Positions 23,807-34,717 of a stretch of DNA of 64,000 bases are shown in pieces. Numbering within the stretch: the stretch's first letter is position 1; each line of letters begins with the position of its first letter. This DNA is from Zopfochytrium polystomum (lineage: Eukaryota > Chytridiomycota > Chytridiomycetes > Chytridiales > Chytridiaceae). The notes beneath the pieces are model-generated. The model ran no database searches, was not told the origin of the DNA, and worked only from the letters and a program-made list of their open reading frames with translations. Location: contig JAIVFJ010000004.1 of assembly GCA_025765615.1 (NCBI GenBank), forward strand, positions 372,001 to 436,000. The letters are read 5' to 3'. The translations under genes and the position numbers were made by a program.

Positions 23807-24210
23807 CTGTTGCTCACTTTATTTGTGACCTCCCCCCATACATTTTTTGTGGCGTACGAAACTAACCGCCTTTGATTTTGTCCTACCCAACCTGCCGCAA
23901 CCCATGCGCCGCTCGTTTTTGTCCCCCTATATATATTGTCTGATAGTTTGTCCGCGGGAGGGGCGGAACAAGCGGCGCGACCTCTTGTCGTATGTTGAAC
24001 AATGCTTCTTGATATTCCCTTGCGTTTGTGAGGGCGTGTTTACGAGCGAGTGTTGGTTTTCCACGGAAGATGCTGGGGTACTGAACGGAATGACAGACGG
24101 ATCTTCCTTTTTGCAAGCTTGGGGTGATGGGAGTGCAGTGCTGAGAAGCGTCGTAAGCAGTTCGTTAAAGTTTCGTGCGAGAGTCAGCCGTCGGACTGTT
24201 AACGAGAGAT
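23807..24210 (+). repeat. Dispersed repeat, copy B (diverged)
   Basis: Colinear with 13848-14390, starting at the shared ctgttgctcactttattt. It is immediately preceded by a (TC)n run. This copy is about 400 bp, against about 540 bp for copy A, and ends about 650 bp upstream of the NLR-like gene. Confidence 0.65.
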
Positions 24211-24866
24211 GAGCCGAGTGGGTCGTACGCGCTCTGGTGGGATGCCTGTGGCCAGAGTGTCGGAAGGCGCGTCTTCTTGCTGTTGACTCCGACCGTTGTT
24301 TGCTTTGCTGCCAAGTCTTGCAATTTCCAAAACTCGTTCATCATTTCGCGCTGACATTCCGGCAGGTATTAATATCGGCTCAACTTGAACCAGTGTTGTT
24401 TGGGTTGGGTTGGTGTCTCGCAGCCACCTTGCATCTCTTTTCACGCGAACGCACGATCCATAAACGAACGACCAGACATCCAGACATCGCAATCGAAAAC
24501 AGCCTTGTAAGACTGGCAGCTTCGCATAATCACCCCACCACCAATACCATCCTGTCCATCTTGGGGCTTGTGCGTAAACCCCTTGTTGTTAATTGTCCAA
24601 TCGCAAACGACCTGTGTCATGGTCGGAGCATTTTCCCAATCGCAACACCACCGACTTCCCTCCATGCTCCGATCGCTGTTTCCCCATCCTTCGGCTGATC
24701 TCTTGTCCAGATCGTCTCGTATACGTCTTTTTGAATTAACGCCGATCACACCTGCGCAGATCGACACTCCACCGCCTTATCTGTACTCGTAAGATTTACC
24801 TGATTCGCCAATCCAACCGTAATTTCTTCTGTTTTAGAGTGAAATCTGTTTTTTGATTGCTCACAT

Positions 24867-27800
24867 ATGTCTGCACGTACTTCTGGCTTTACGCCTCTTA
24901 ACGCCCAAAATGCTCAAAAGCACTGGGTGAAAGTCCAGTACCTTGATGATCAAGCTGTCCAAGTCCTTGAGCTTGACCAGCCCACTCTACAGAATTTGAA
25001 GGAGAAGGTGGATCATGCCAAAATTCACCTCGAAATCTTCTTACCCTTCTTCCCCCAGATAAACAAAAATACAGATGTATTTCTTGGTCAAGACATTGAA
25101 GTCTATTTGAAGTCGGGACCCGAGCTGGAATGCGTCAGCCAGGCTCCTGCCTACGTGCAGGTCTTGATTGAGAGAGCATCCTTCGCAGACATGCCTCGTT
25201 TTCAGATACAGCTCAAAAGGGGCAGAGCTTCTGTTTTCGAGGAGTCTCTCACCAGTATTTTGCCAATTTCCCCCGCTTCATCCAAAGTTTTTGATTGTTT
25301 CCTGTCCTACCAGTAAGTGATTGAGTCAGCTCCTCTTGCTTTCTTTTCAACGCAATTTCAGGTGGGGCAGCAAAACCACTGTGAAGGACATCTTTGAAGA
25401 TTTGACCACAAAGCATAAATTGGATGTTTGGTTTGATGAGAATAATATGAGTGGGTCCACCAACCAAGCTATGGCGGAAGGGATTGATTCCAGCAAAGTC
25501 TTTGTCCCTGTTCTCACTCTGGCCTATCAGGTACTGCCTGCAATTTTTTTCACTTGAGCTTTTTCTCAATCAAACCCAGAGATCCTCCAACTGCCTGGTG
25601 GAGATCAGATATGCCAAGGATCGTCAGAAACCACAAGTGCCAGTTCGCCTGTTGCATCAAGGTGATGTTGCTCAGGGAGAAGTTTTTGCCATCACTGCAG
25701 CGTGAGTGAATGCATTTGGAATTCAAGTGGATGCTTCTGAACCCTGTCTCAGATTGTTGTACGCTGACTTTGCTGGAAAGGAAACTGGGTCCCTTGAGTG
25801 GGACAATCAGATTGCCTTTCTTGTGCGAGAGATTAAGCAGCGTCAGATTCAGATTCCTGCTCCTGTAGCTGCTGCTGTTCAGACACCTGTTGATTCAGTC
25901 AAGCTTTGGCTCAAGCCAGTAGATATTGCTGTTGATGCTGAGAGGCACAAGAGTGCATATGCGGAAGGAACCAGGATGTTTTACCTGGAAAGTGTGCACT
26001 CCTGGCTCAAGTCTGCTGATGTGGGCAATGTGCTGTGGCTGAATGGTGGAGCTGGCCTGGGAAAGTCTGTGATTGCATGGCTTATCAGCCAGCGGCTGCC
26101 TGCCAAGTATGTGCTGGGGTCAATATTTTACTGCAGGCATGATGACGTGAAGAAGAGCAGCGCTGAGCAGCTGGTTGCCACCACCATCTGGAATCTGTGC
26201 AATGTGCTTCCTTCCTTCAGGAAATTTTGTGAAGTTGCTTGGGCTGAAGATGACAAGAATGGTGCCTCCAGTATTCTCAAGGACGCCAAAGAAGCGTTCA
26301 AGGAGATTGTTGTTGAAGGATTGAGGCAATTGGACTCCAAAGACAAGCAGAAGAATGTGCTGATGATTATTGATGCATTGGATGAATGTGGAGCTCCCAA
26401 CAGCAATGATAGGAGGAAGCTGCTTGAACTCTTGGTGGAGGCTGCGGAGGTGCTGCCCCCATTTGTCCGAATATTCACGACTGGAAGGCCTGAGCAGGAT
26501 GTGTTCCACACCATGATGACACTGGACTCAATGGTCCTTGTTCCAAATGACGAAGAGAACAAGAGGGACATGAATATGTTTGTTGAAGCCGCGCTGTCAA
26601 AGTCATTCCCAGATGCCTCACTAGGCCCTGAAGATGTGACAACAGTGTCTGCTGAGATCTTTGAGAGATCTTCTGGAATATTCCAGTTTGCTCGTCTTGC
26701 CTGTGATGAGCTGGCACAAGTTCCTGCCCAAAATGTTGTTGCCACCATCAAGGAGTTTGGCGCTGGGGTTGATGGAGTGTATGAGCAGTTTTTCAGGAGT
26801 ACCCACGTCAACACCAACAACTTTAGACTGGTGATGAAAGTTGTGCTTGCTGCAAAGGAGCCAATCCCTCAGGATGTCATTGCTGAGCTTCTGGGCGTCG
26901 CTTCACATGTGGTTGGGCAGGTTCTTGTGGAGGCAAGTATAAAATTGTCTTTTTTCCATTTATTTTGTCTCTTTAGTTTCCTTTTTTCCCTCAGATTTGT
27001 GGCCATTAAAATCTCATCTCATTTTAGATTCATCGCATTTTGGATGTCAGTGACCACGGAAAGGTCAAAGTGATGCACAAAAGCCTTTTGGACCATCTTG
27101 TTTCAAGCAAGAGATGTTCAGATCGCCAATTTTTCATTAAGCTATTGGATGCCAAGAAAGATATTGCTGTGTCGTGCTTAAAGTTCATTCTGCAGCGCTA
27201 TGCGCTTGTAGAAAACAAGTATGAAGCTCTGAACGGAACACCTGGATTTATCACAGATAATTCCACTGCACAGTATGCCTTCAAGTTTTGGCTTGACCAC
27301 CTGGATGAAGCTGGGCATGATGTGTTTGCTAGCTGGAAGGAATGGAAAGAGTTTGCCTCTGTGAACAAGTTTGGCCCAGCTGTACTTTGCATTGGAATCA
27401 TGTGGAAAAAAGACTGGCTTGTTCAGGCTGTTCTCCAAGCTGCAATGGGAGAAGCCTGCAAGATTCTTGTGAGTATGGCCAGGCAACTCAAAGTATTTGG
27501 TTCCACTCTGCTGTATGAGGCAGCAAGGAGAGGATTGACAGCAGCGTGCAAATCTCTAATCCTCAATGGAGGAGAAAATGTCGATTGCAGAGGCTTTAGT
27601 TGGGGTGACCAGATGCAATATGGTGAATCAAACAGGACCCCCTTGATGGTGGCAGCGATGGGTTCCCATGTGGAGACAGTCCTTTGTCTTCTTGAGATGG
27701 GTGCAGACCACAGCTTGACCGATACCCAAGGATGGAACGCCAGTAAATATGGCTGTTCATCTGCTATTGATGGTTGGTTAGAAAGACTGGTAAGTCTAAT

Positions 27801-30193
27801 TGCTTTGGTGCCTTTTTGGATTCCAACAGAAAAAATAGACAGCAAAAGATTCAAAATGGGAGTTTTTCAAAAACTCTCATGATGAAGGGGAACTCCAGGA
27901 ATGGTTTCTGATTAACAGCAAAAGCTTGGATGCAATTGACGAATATGGAATGGCACCACTCCACGTTGCATCTCAAAAAGGTCATTTGGAAGTTGTGAAG
28001 TGGTTGGTACAGCAAGGTGCCAACGTGAATGCTGAGGATGTTTACAAGTGGACACCCCTCCTTATTGCATCTCAAAATGGTCATTTGGAGGTTGTCAAGT
28101 GGTTGATGCAGCAAGGCACCATGATGAATGCTGAGGATGTTGGCAGGTGGACACCACTCCACGTTGCATCTCAAAATGGTCATTTGGAGCTAGTTCAGTG
28201 GTTGGTGCAACATGGCGCCAACGTGAACGCTGAGAATGTTGACAAGACAACACCACTCCATGTGGCAGCTCGAAACGGCCAAGTAGCAGTTATGAAATGT
28301 CTGGGCCAGTATGGGGCTGATGTGAATGCTAAACAACTGGATGAGTCAACACCGCTCCACGCTGCTGCTCTAAATGGAAATTTCGAGGCAGTTCAGTGGT
28401 TAGTACAGGAAGGCTCCAGTGTGAATGCTGAGATGGACAATAAGTCAACACCGCTTCACTGCGCCTCTCAAAGCGGCGACTTGGAAGTTGTCAAGTGCTT
28501 GGTGGAGTATGGCGCCATTGTCAGTGCAAAGAACGAAAACATGTTAACACCACTCCACAATGCATCACTCTACGGCCATGTGGATGTGGCAAAGTGGTTA
28601 GTGCTGCAAGGCGCCAATGTCAACGATGAGAGCAACAAGTGGACACCACTCCACATTTCATCTCAGAATGGCCATCTTGCAATTGTGAAGTTTTTGGTGC
28701 AGCAAAGCGCCAATTTGAATGCTGCAGTGGCAGATAAGTGGACTCCACTTCATATTGCATCACAAAATGGCCATTTGGAAATTGTAAAGTGTTTGGTCCA
28801 GCACGGCGCAGATATGAGTGCTGGGAACAAAAAAAAGTCAACGCCACTTCACATTGCATCTCAACATGGCCATTTGGAAGTTGTGAGGTGGTTGGTGGAG
28901 CAAGGCGCAAATGTGAACGCTGAAAACGAGGACAAGTCAACACCACTCTACATTGCATCTTATTCAGGCCACCTAGAAGTGGTTCAGTACCTGGTGGAAC
29001 AAGGCAGCAATGTGAATGCTGAGGGCAACAAAAAGTCAACACCACTTTACATTGCATCAGAATATGGCCACTTGGAGGTTCTGAAGTGGCTGGTGCATCA
29101 TGGCGCTAATGTCAATGCTGAGGTGCTGGATAAGTCAACACCACTGCATGTTGCTTCTCAAAATGGCCATCTCGACGTTGTGAAGCTGTTGGTAGCTCAA
29201 CATGCCAACGTGAATGCAGAAATGGACAAGCTCACACCACTCCACTTTGCATCTCAAAACGGTCATTTGGAAGTTGCAAAGTGCTTGGTGGAGCATGGTG
29301 CTGATGTAAATGCTGAGCAAAATTCGAAGTCAACACCTTTGCACATGGCGTCTCAAAATGGCCATATCGAAGTTGTAATGTGGTTGGTGCAACAAGGTGC
29401 CAATGTGAATGCTGAGAAAGTGGACAAGTCGACCCCAATCCACGTTGCGTCTCAAGGTGGATATTTGGAAGTTGTTCAGTGGTTGGTACAGCATGGCGGC
29501 AATGTGAATGCTGAGGCCATCGACATCAACAAGTCAACGCCACTGTACCTTGCATCTGAATCTGGCCATTCAAATGTTGTTGAGTGGTTGGTCCAGCATG
29601 GCGCTAATGTGGATGCGGAGGCACAGGAAAAGCCAACCCCACTGCTTGTTGCTTCTCAAAATGGCCATTCTGAGGTTGTAAAGTTCTTGATCGAGCAAGG
29701 TGCCAATGTGAATGTGCAAGTGAACAAGTTGACTCCACTCCATCTTGCATCCCAAAACGGCCATATCGATGTGGTAAAGTGCTTGGTGCTGCATGGCGCC
29801 GATATGAGTGCTGAGAACAAGAACAAGGCAACACCACTCCACGTTGCATGCGATTCGGGCTATTTGGGAATCGCAAGGTGGCTGGTGCAGCAAGGTGCAA
29901 ATGTGAATGCTCAGGATGTTAACAAGTGGGTGCCACTCCACATTATATCTCGCTACGGCGACTTGGAATTTGTGAAGTGGTTGGTCCTTCACAATGCAAA
30001 CCCTTTTGCCATCACATCAAGTGGCGAAACCCCGTCAGATATTGCTCAAAGAGAAGGGCATGATTGCGTTGCTGAGTTCCTAAAAGTTCAAGTCCAACCA
30101 AGTTCCCCAAGCTCTTCAAGCACGGCTGCGTCTGCCGGATATTTGGAGCTTGGCCCTGCTAATTCTGGTGGTGTGGCTGATGCTGCTCCTTGA
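24867..30193 (+). CDS. TIR-NACHT-ankyrin protein (NLR-like receptor), 1677 aa
   Basis: Model: exons 24867-25312, 25362-25530, 25580-25701, 25753-26932, 27028-27789, 27839-30193; 1678 codons, all phases consistent. Domains: residues 1-139, an unassigned N-terminal domain. About 140-255 is a TIR domain opening FDCFLSYQWGSK, with WFDENNMSGS, then SSNCLVEIRYA, whose Glu213 sits where TIR NADases keep the catalytic Glu. About 340-600 is a NACHT-type ATPase with P-loop GGAGLGKS (344-351) and Walker B VLMIIDALDEC (448-458). About 610-690 is a winged-helix-like region with ILDVSDHGKVKVMHKSLLDH. Two degenerate ankyrin repeats follow, then 22 regular ones from about 925 to 1640, and a Ser-rich tail. 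Introns 3 and 5 remove in-frame stops; intron 4 begins GCAAGT. Family knowledge: ligand binding by the repeats releases NACHT oligomerisation, which activates the TIR effector (NAD+ cleavage or signalling). Codon use looks more AT-ending than in neighbours. Confidence 0.9.
27940..30100 (+). repeat. 22-unit ankyrin-coding tandem repeat
   Basis: A 99-bp period (33 codons, a few units one codon shorter or two longer) coding units of the form TPLHVASQNGHLEVVKWLVQ plus a GANVNAE-type turn. Units are very alike in protein and DNA (recurrent catctcaaaatggccatt and gttgtgaagtggttggt), much more so than typical ankyrin arrays, which suggests recent expansion or gene conversion. Confidence 0.9.
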
Positions 30194-30473
30194 TATCAAC
30201 CCGAAATGTCAGACAGGCACCGCCGAAGCTTCTATGGAAAGTTTAGAAAGTCAGCAAAGTTGGTTATTTGGTTATTTGATCTTTTTTCTTGATGGGCGAT
30301 TTCTCACGTTTTAATGTATGTTTTCATGGGAAAGATGAAGACTTGAAAACATGAAAAATCAATCCAAAACATTCCCTTGTTCTAGTGGGTGTGCTGCACA
30401 GCAATTCTCCCAAATTGGTGATGGCCCAATACCATCTGGGAATGAGCTCCACGGCAGCACCTTCAGGAGTGAA

Positions 30474-32219
30474 TCACAGCTCGTTCGCAGCAAGCAACGA
30501 CGAAGCCGCAGGTGCCTCGTTCGCTTCGTCCATTGTCACCAAAAAGCACGTTTCCCGCCTGACGGTGACAGCCGACTCTGCGCTTGTCCAAGCGTCCTCC
30601 ACGACGACGGCAAGGTCGAACCACGCGACCGAGTCCGCCACACGGTGCGTGTACACCCAGCCGCGGACTAGGTCGACCGTCGCAAAGTGCGGGGCCGTCT
30701 CCCTGTGCCGCCGGATTTCGGCGTGCCTTTCGGGAGGGTGGTGGCTGCCAAAGAGCCGCGTGTCGTCGGCTTGCATTGCGCAGAGCGATCGGATGGGCTG
30801 GTTGGTGCTGCCGACGCCGAAACACGGGGGTAGCTTGAAGAGGGTCGGCGCGAGGGTCGTGGTACCACCTCCTCTTTCATCCCCTCCTACTTCCGCGCTC
30901 TGGCTCGGCGCCAGCGGTTGTGTCAGGCAATACACTGCAACTTCCGTCGGGACCGCCGCCGCATCCCACGCAGAGACCGCTGCGACACGCGTCGACCCGA
31001 TGATCCAGGGGTGCGGCGACCGCGCGGCCGCCAGCGCGTTGTCGTCGTCGCCGCCGCCGCCGCCGCCGTCGGGCGGGACCAATCGGAAAGCAGGCGGCAC
31101 TCGTTCCGCGACGTAAACCTCTGCGCTGTCGGTCGCACCAACGCCGCCGCCGCACAGCGCGTTGCCGGACCCGTCCATAGCGGTGATATAAAGGCCCGGC
31201 GGGTGCGGCGTCGCCGAGAGCACGTCGAAACGGCCGCGTGCCGTGTCCGGGCACAGGACCAGCCGCACCGAGCGCTCCATGTATTCGCCGTTGGTGTCTT
31301 CTTCCTCGTCGTCCCTAACGAACCCAATGACCGCCACGCAAAGGCACCCGTGCGCAGTCGCAAAACGCACGTCGTACAGTTCGCGGAACGACTCCGCGGC
31401 GATGCCGATCGCACTGGCGACTGCCGCGGTCAGGCTGGCGGACAGGCAAGGGACCTCGCACAGGTCTGCGGCCGCGTCGTCCCACCGAAGCACGCTGAAG
31501 CGAAAGCTGCGGTACTCGTCGCGCGGTCGGCTCCAGCCCGTCCTGGGAGGGGGATCGATGAGGAGGTCGGTACCGTCGACCACAAAAGCTTCGTACAGGT
31601 CGAAGTCCGCGGCGCCGGTCAAGCGATGCGAGAAGCCGGTTTGGAGGTCGAAAAAGCGGTGGTGGCGGTGTTCGGAGGGAGGCGTGGGGCTGGAGGAGCG
31701 GATCACGCCGGTGCGGGTGGGAAAGTGGCAGGGAATGACGCGCACGGTTTGGCTGTCGACGTGGAGGATGTGTCGCGATGTGCGCCACGTATTGGCTGCC
31801 GCGAGGGGGTTCGGTGATGGTGTGGGGCTCAGTGGTGGTAGGGCGCCTCCAGCAGCGACTACGCATTCAAAGACCGCCGACGGCAAGGACCGAGCGGCGC
31901 CGTCTGCATTGCTGGGTGATGGCCCCAAAGGTGGTTGTCGCAGCACTGGCCGCGGTGGCGGCTCCAAGCGGGACGCAAGGTCCACCAGCTCGTGAACGGG
32001 CGTGCAAGCGCGGGGCTGAAGTCGGGGCAGGCGCAACAGAGGGAGGCGAAGGACGGCAGCACCCAACAGCAGCAGCTTGCGACGCCAAACGTGGCTCGCT
32101 CCGAGCAGAATGTGCGTGCGTAGCGCGCGGCAGGTGGCGGCGAGGCGAAGAGTGGATCGGACGTCGCACGCGGCCACAATGTCCAGGAGGAGGGCACAGT
32201 GGACGAGGTGGAGTCCCAT
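30474..32219 (-). CDS. F-box protein, 581 aa
   Basis: Single-exon frame with ATG at 32219. Seen: an N-terminal F-box-like helix set (LVHCALLLDIVAACDVRSTL, then LAATCRALRTHI and VWRRKLL), then a long domain with alternating beta-like strands (RFSVLRWDDA, RFATAHGCLCVAVIGFV, RVAAVSAWDAA) and a Gly-rich insert near 31070. No Kelch, WD40 or LRR consensus was recognised. Family knowledge: F-box proteins link substrates to SCF ubiquitin ligase through Skp1. Inference: a substrate receptor of unknown target. Its start lies close to the end of the phosphatase gene on the same strand (87 bp). Confidence 0.65.
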   Translation of the reverse strand: MGLHLVHCALLLDIVAACDVRSTLRLAATCRALRTHILLGASHVWRRKLLLLGAAVLRLPLLRLPRLQPRACTPVHELVDLASRLEPPPRPVLRQPPLGPSPSNADGAARSLPSAVFECVVAAGGALPPLSPTPSPNPLAAANTWRTSRHILHVDSQTVRVIPCHFPTRTGVIRSSSPTPPSEHRHHRFFDLQTGFSHRLTGAADFDLYEAFVVDGTDLLIDPPPRTGWSRPRDEYRSFRFSVLRWDDAAADLCEVPCLSASLTAAVASAIGIAAESFRELYDVRFATAHGCLCVAVIGFVRDDEEEDTNGEYMERSVRLVLCPDTARGRFDVLSATPHPPGLYITAMDGSGNALCGGGVGATDSAEVYVAERVPPAFRLVPPDGGGGGGDDDNALAAARSPHPWIIGSTRVAAVSAWDAAAVPTEVAVYCLTQPLAPSQSAEVGGDERGGGTTTLAPTLFKLPPCFGVGSTNQPIRSLCAMQADDTRLFGSHHPPERHAEIRRHRETAPHFATVDLVRGWVYTHRVADSVAWFDLAVVVEDAWTSAESAVTVRRETCFLVTMDEANEAPAASSLLAANEL

Positions 32220-32305
32220 GGGATGATGCTCTTCTTTGCCTGGCGCAACCACCAAAATACATGTACGTTATCTATCATTCCGCAGCAGCAACACTGTGGG
32301 CACCA

Positions 32306-32896
32306 CTACTCATCAGAGTCGCCTTCTTCACAGTCCGAAAACACCACCCGTTCCCACTCCTTGAGCTGCGCCATGAACGCCAAGTTTGGCGCCACGATCG
32401 GTCTCGCAGCTCGCGCAAGCTCCAGCGCGCGGTCCCGCTCGATCCGCACCTTCCACATCAAGAGTGCCGCGAGGACAGTCCCACTCCTGGACGAGCCCAT
32501 CAGGCAGTGCACCAGCACGTTTCCGCCTTCCCCGCTCCGCTGGTTCTCGTCGAGGAAATCGACGGCTCTGGGAAACCACGACAGGAGGTCGCAGCGGCCG
32601 CCAGACACGGCGTCCTCGACGGGGATCGTGAGGTACTCGATCCCGTCACCCTTGAAGGGCGGCTGGTCGTCTTCCAGCACTTGGATGACTCTGGTGATCT
32701 CCAGGTTCCGGAGAAGGTCGCGGTCTTTCGACGCCGCAATGTTGCCGATGTAGAGCAGCGGCGGCGCTGGAAAGCCAGTGACGAGGTTGATGTCCCCGGA
32801 CGCCTTGAACGCATTTAGACCCAGCCGGGGGCCGCTGGGTGGTGGTGGAGGAGATGGTGGAGGTGGATCAACTTGCCGGGAAGGCTGCTGCGCCAT
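32306..32896 (-). CDS. Dual-specificity protein phosphatase, 196 aa
   Basis: Single exon with ATG at 32896. Role: dephosphorylates phospho-Tyr and phospho-Ser/Thr. Seen: a Pro-rich N-terminus, PPLLYIGNIAASKD (start of the DUSP core), the general-acid Asp region YLTIPVEDA, and the active-site loop VHCLMGSSRSGT, a C-x5-R motif with nucleophilic Cys and phosphate-binding Arg. The C-terminus is acidic (CEEGDSDE). No MAP-kinase-binding or other extra domain, so an atypical small DUSP. It starts 213 bp from the oppositely oriented sirtuin start, a likely shared promoter. Confidence 0.88.
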   Translation of the reverse strand: MAQQPSRQVDPPPPSPPPPPSGPRLGLNAFKASGDINLVTGFPAPPLLYIGNIAASKDRDLLRNLEITRVIQVLEDDQPPFKGDGIEYLTIPVEDAVSGGRCDLLSWFPRAVDFLDENQRSGEGGNVLVHCLMGSSRSGTVLAALLMWKVRIERDRALELARAARPIVAPNLAFMAQLKEWERVVFSDCEEGDSDE

Positions 32897-33109
32897 GACT
32901 TTCGCCGCCGGCAACTTGCTCGACGCTCACTTTTTCTTCTTGTCGGTTCTTGAGGTGCCTGGCTGCCTAAAGTCCTCCCAACGCGAGCCCGCACACGAAG
33001 GAGACGCGCGCGCCCGCCCCGTACCACACCTTTGCAGGGCGTGAGCGCCGAAGTACAGTCGCATTTCTACTATACAGTGTATTTATTTCCGCGTTGCGTT
33101 CAACAATAA
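32897..33109. promoter_or_regulatory. Divergent promoter between phosphatase and sirtuin
   Basis: Only 213 bp separate the two start codons. An AT-rich tatacagtgtatttattt lies at 33071-33088, about 25-40 bp upstream of the sirtuin ATG. No other element is obvious. Inference from spacing only. Confidence 0.5.
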
Positions 33110-34389
33110 ATGAACGTTGCGAGGTCAAATGCCAATGCGACCACCGGCTCTGCCGTCGAACAGGTCGCGGCGTTTGTCCGCCGCTGCGGCGGCCGGCTCG
33201 TCGTCCTCACCGGCGCGGGCGTCTCGACGGCCTCGGGAATCCCCGACTACAGAGGTGCGTGCGTAGCCGGGGGGATTTCAAACAAGTCGGCCGATGCTTG
33301 CTCGCATTATATATTGAGTGATCACATCGCTAGGTCCAAAGGGCGTCTACACGAGACACAAGGTGCGCACTGTGATCGGGTTTGGAGGAATTGTCGACTT
33401 CAACGAAACCCCAAACGATCCCTTTGAACCCACTTAATGCTGACTCTGCTCTTCCCCCCGAACGCCCATTTTCATTGACTTCAGGACTACAAACCCATTC
33501 AGTACCAAGAGGTGCGCGCACTCTAAGAATCTGTTGAGTTTCGTTGACCAGACTGCACGCATAGTTTATGAAGCATCACGAGAGACGCCAACGCTACTGG
33601 GCACGGTCGTACCTCGGTTGGCCACGTGTCACAGAGAGCCGACCAAATGCTGCGCACCTTGCCCTCCGCCAAATGCAGAAGGCCAACCTGCTCCAAAACG
33701 GAATCATTACGCAAAATGTTGACGGTCTACATGGAACGGAGAACGTTCTTGAGATACATGGGACATTGGTGTGTAAAGCGTGTTGCCCACCCAACCAGCC
33801 AACCACTTTGCTCTAACCCTATTTCTCCAGCACAAGGTTCAATGCCAAAACCATCACTGTGGTCACACTGTACCCCGCGACGAATTTCAACAGCAGCTCG
33901 CCGATTTGAACCCCGCAGTTGCCGAGTGGGCGCGGAGAAATCCGGACCGAATCGACGGCGATGTCTCGTCCAGCGTGAATCCAGACGGCGATGTCGAAGT
34001 CACCTGGGACTACTCGGAATACCGATATCCTGACTGCTCCCAGTGCGGAAGTATATACAAGCCAAAGTAAGTCGGCAAACTTTTGCTGGTAGAACGTTTA
34101 AAACCCACGCCATGCCCGCTCCAACAGCGTCGTGTTCTTTGGCGAAAATATGCCTCCAGCCGTCAGAGATGAATCCCTCAAGAGGATCGATACAGCCTCG
34201 GGGCTACTCATCGTCGGTTCGAGCCTGACTGTGTATTCTGCCTTCCGACTGCTGAAGCGGGCCCATGAATCCCGAGTGCCAACAGCAGCTTTGAACATGG
34301 GGATGCCTCGGGGAGCGGAGCTGCTCGATTTTTGGTTAGATGCGCGGTGCGACCTTGTGCTCCCGCAAGTCGTGGAGGCTTTGTCCTGA
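33110..34389 (+). CDS. SIRT4: Class II sirtuin, SIRT4-like
   Basis: NAD+-dependent protein deacylase or ADP-ribosyltransferase; class II members are usually mitochondrial (family knowledge). Model: exons 33110-33254, 33334-33362, 33485-33511, 33565-33768, 33831-34066, 34128-34389; 301 codons, in frame throughout. Seen: NAD-binding GAGVSTASGIPDYRG, then KGVYTRHK, YWARSYLGWP (class II marker), NGIITQNVDGLHG, catalytic His in EIHGTL, zinc ligands C-x4-C (CQNHHC) and CSQC, then VVFFGENMP and GSSLTVYSAF. All key residues are present and the length matches SIRT4. The N-terminus is short, with a weak targeting sequence (NVARSNANATT). Exons 2 and 3 are only 29 and 27 nt. Confidence 0.92.
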
Positions 34390-34717
34390 GCCTTGTCCCA
34401 TGTACTTTCGGCGAAACGTTGGGCCTGGAGTTTCACTATGTTGCAATAGACGCGCCAAACTGTCTGCATTTTATTTTGCGGAGCGTTGGCTCGCAACCCT
34501 GATAGAAGCTCCCCTGAATATGGTTTTGCTGTTTTGAGGTCGGCGCTGTTTCCTCACGGCTTGAACAGAAAGCATCGGAGTGCATGTTGCGAACCTCGCT
34601 CTGGCTTTGTATTTTTCAGAATCAAAAGCCTTGTCACCGTGAACCGTTCACCACTTCCACCAGCCGCCAAGCTACCTGCCTCCACCACAACCGCTCACCC
34701 CTCCCACGCGTTCAAAC
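34390..34717. other. Intergenic, nothing recognised
   Basis: 328 bases between the sirtuin stop and the CSN2 start, which run in the same direction. No conserved frame. Confidence 0.5.

Larger units (their letters stand above)
22467..24866. other. Long intergenic region with microsatellites and repeat copy B
   Basis: About 2.4 kb between the seven-TM gene and the NLR-like gene, whose starts diverge. It contains (TGGC)- and (TTGG)-type runs at 22520-22570 and 22690-22722, a (CTGT)n microsatellite, a small signal-peptide open frame near 23526, and repeat copy B at 23807-24210. Confidence 0.6.

Noticed and set aside
27940..30100. Ankyrin array as an independent gene starting at 27926
   Set aside because: The 27926 codon is TTG, and an intron with good borders joins the array in frame to the NACHT part.
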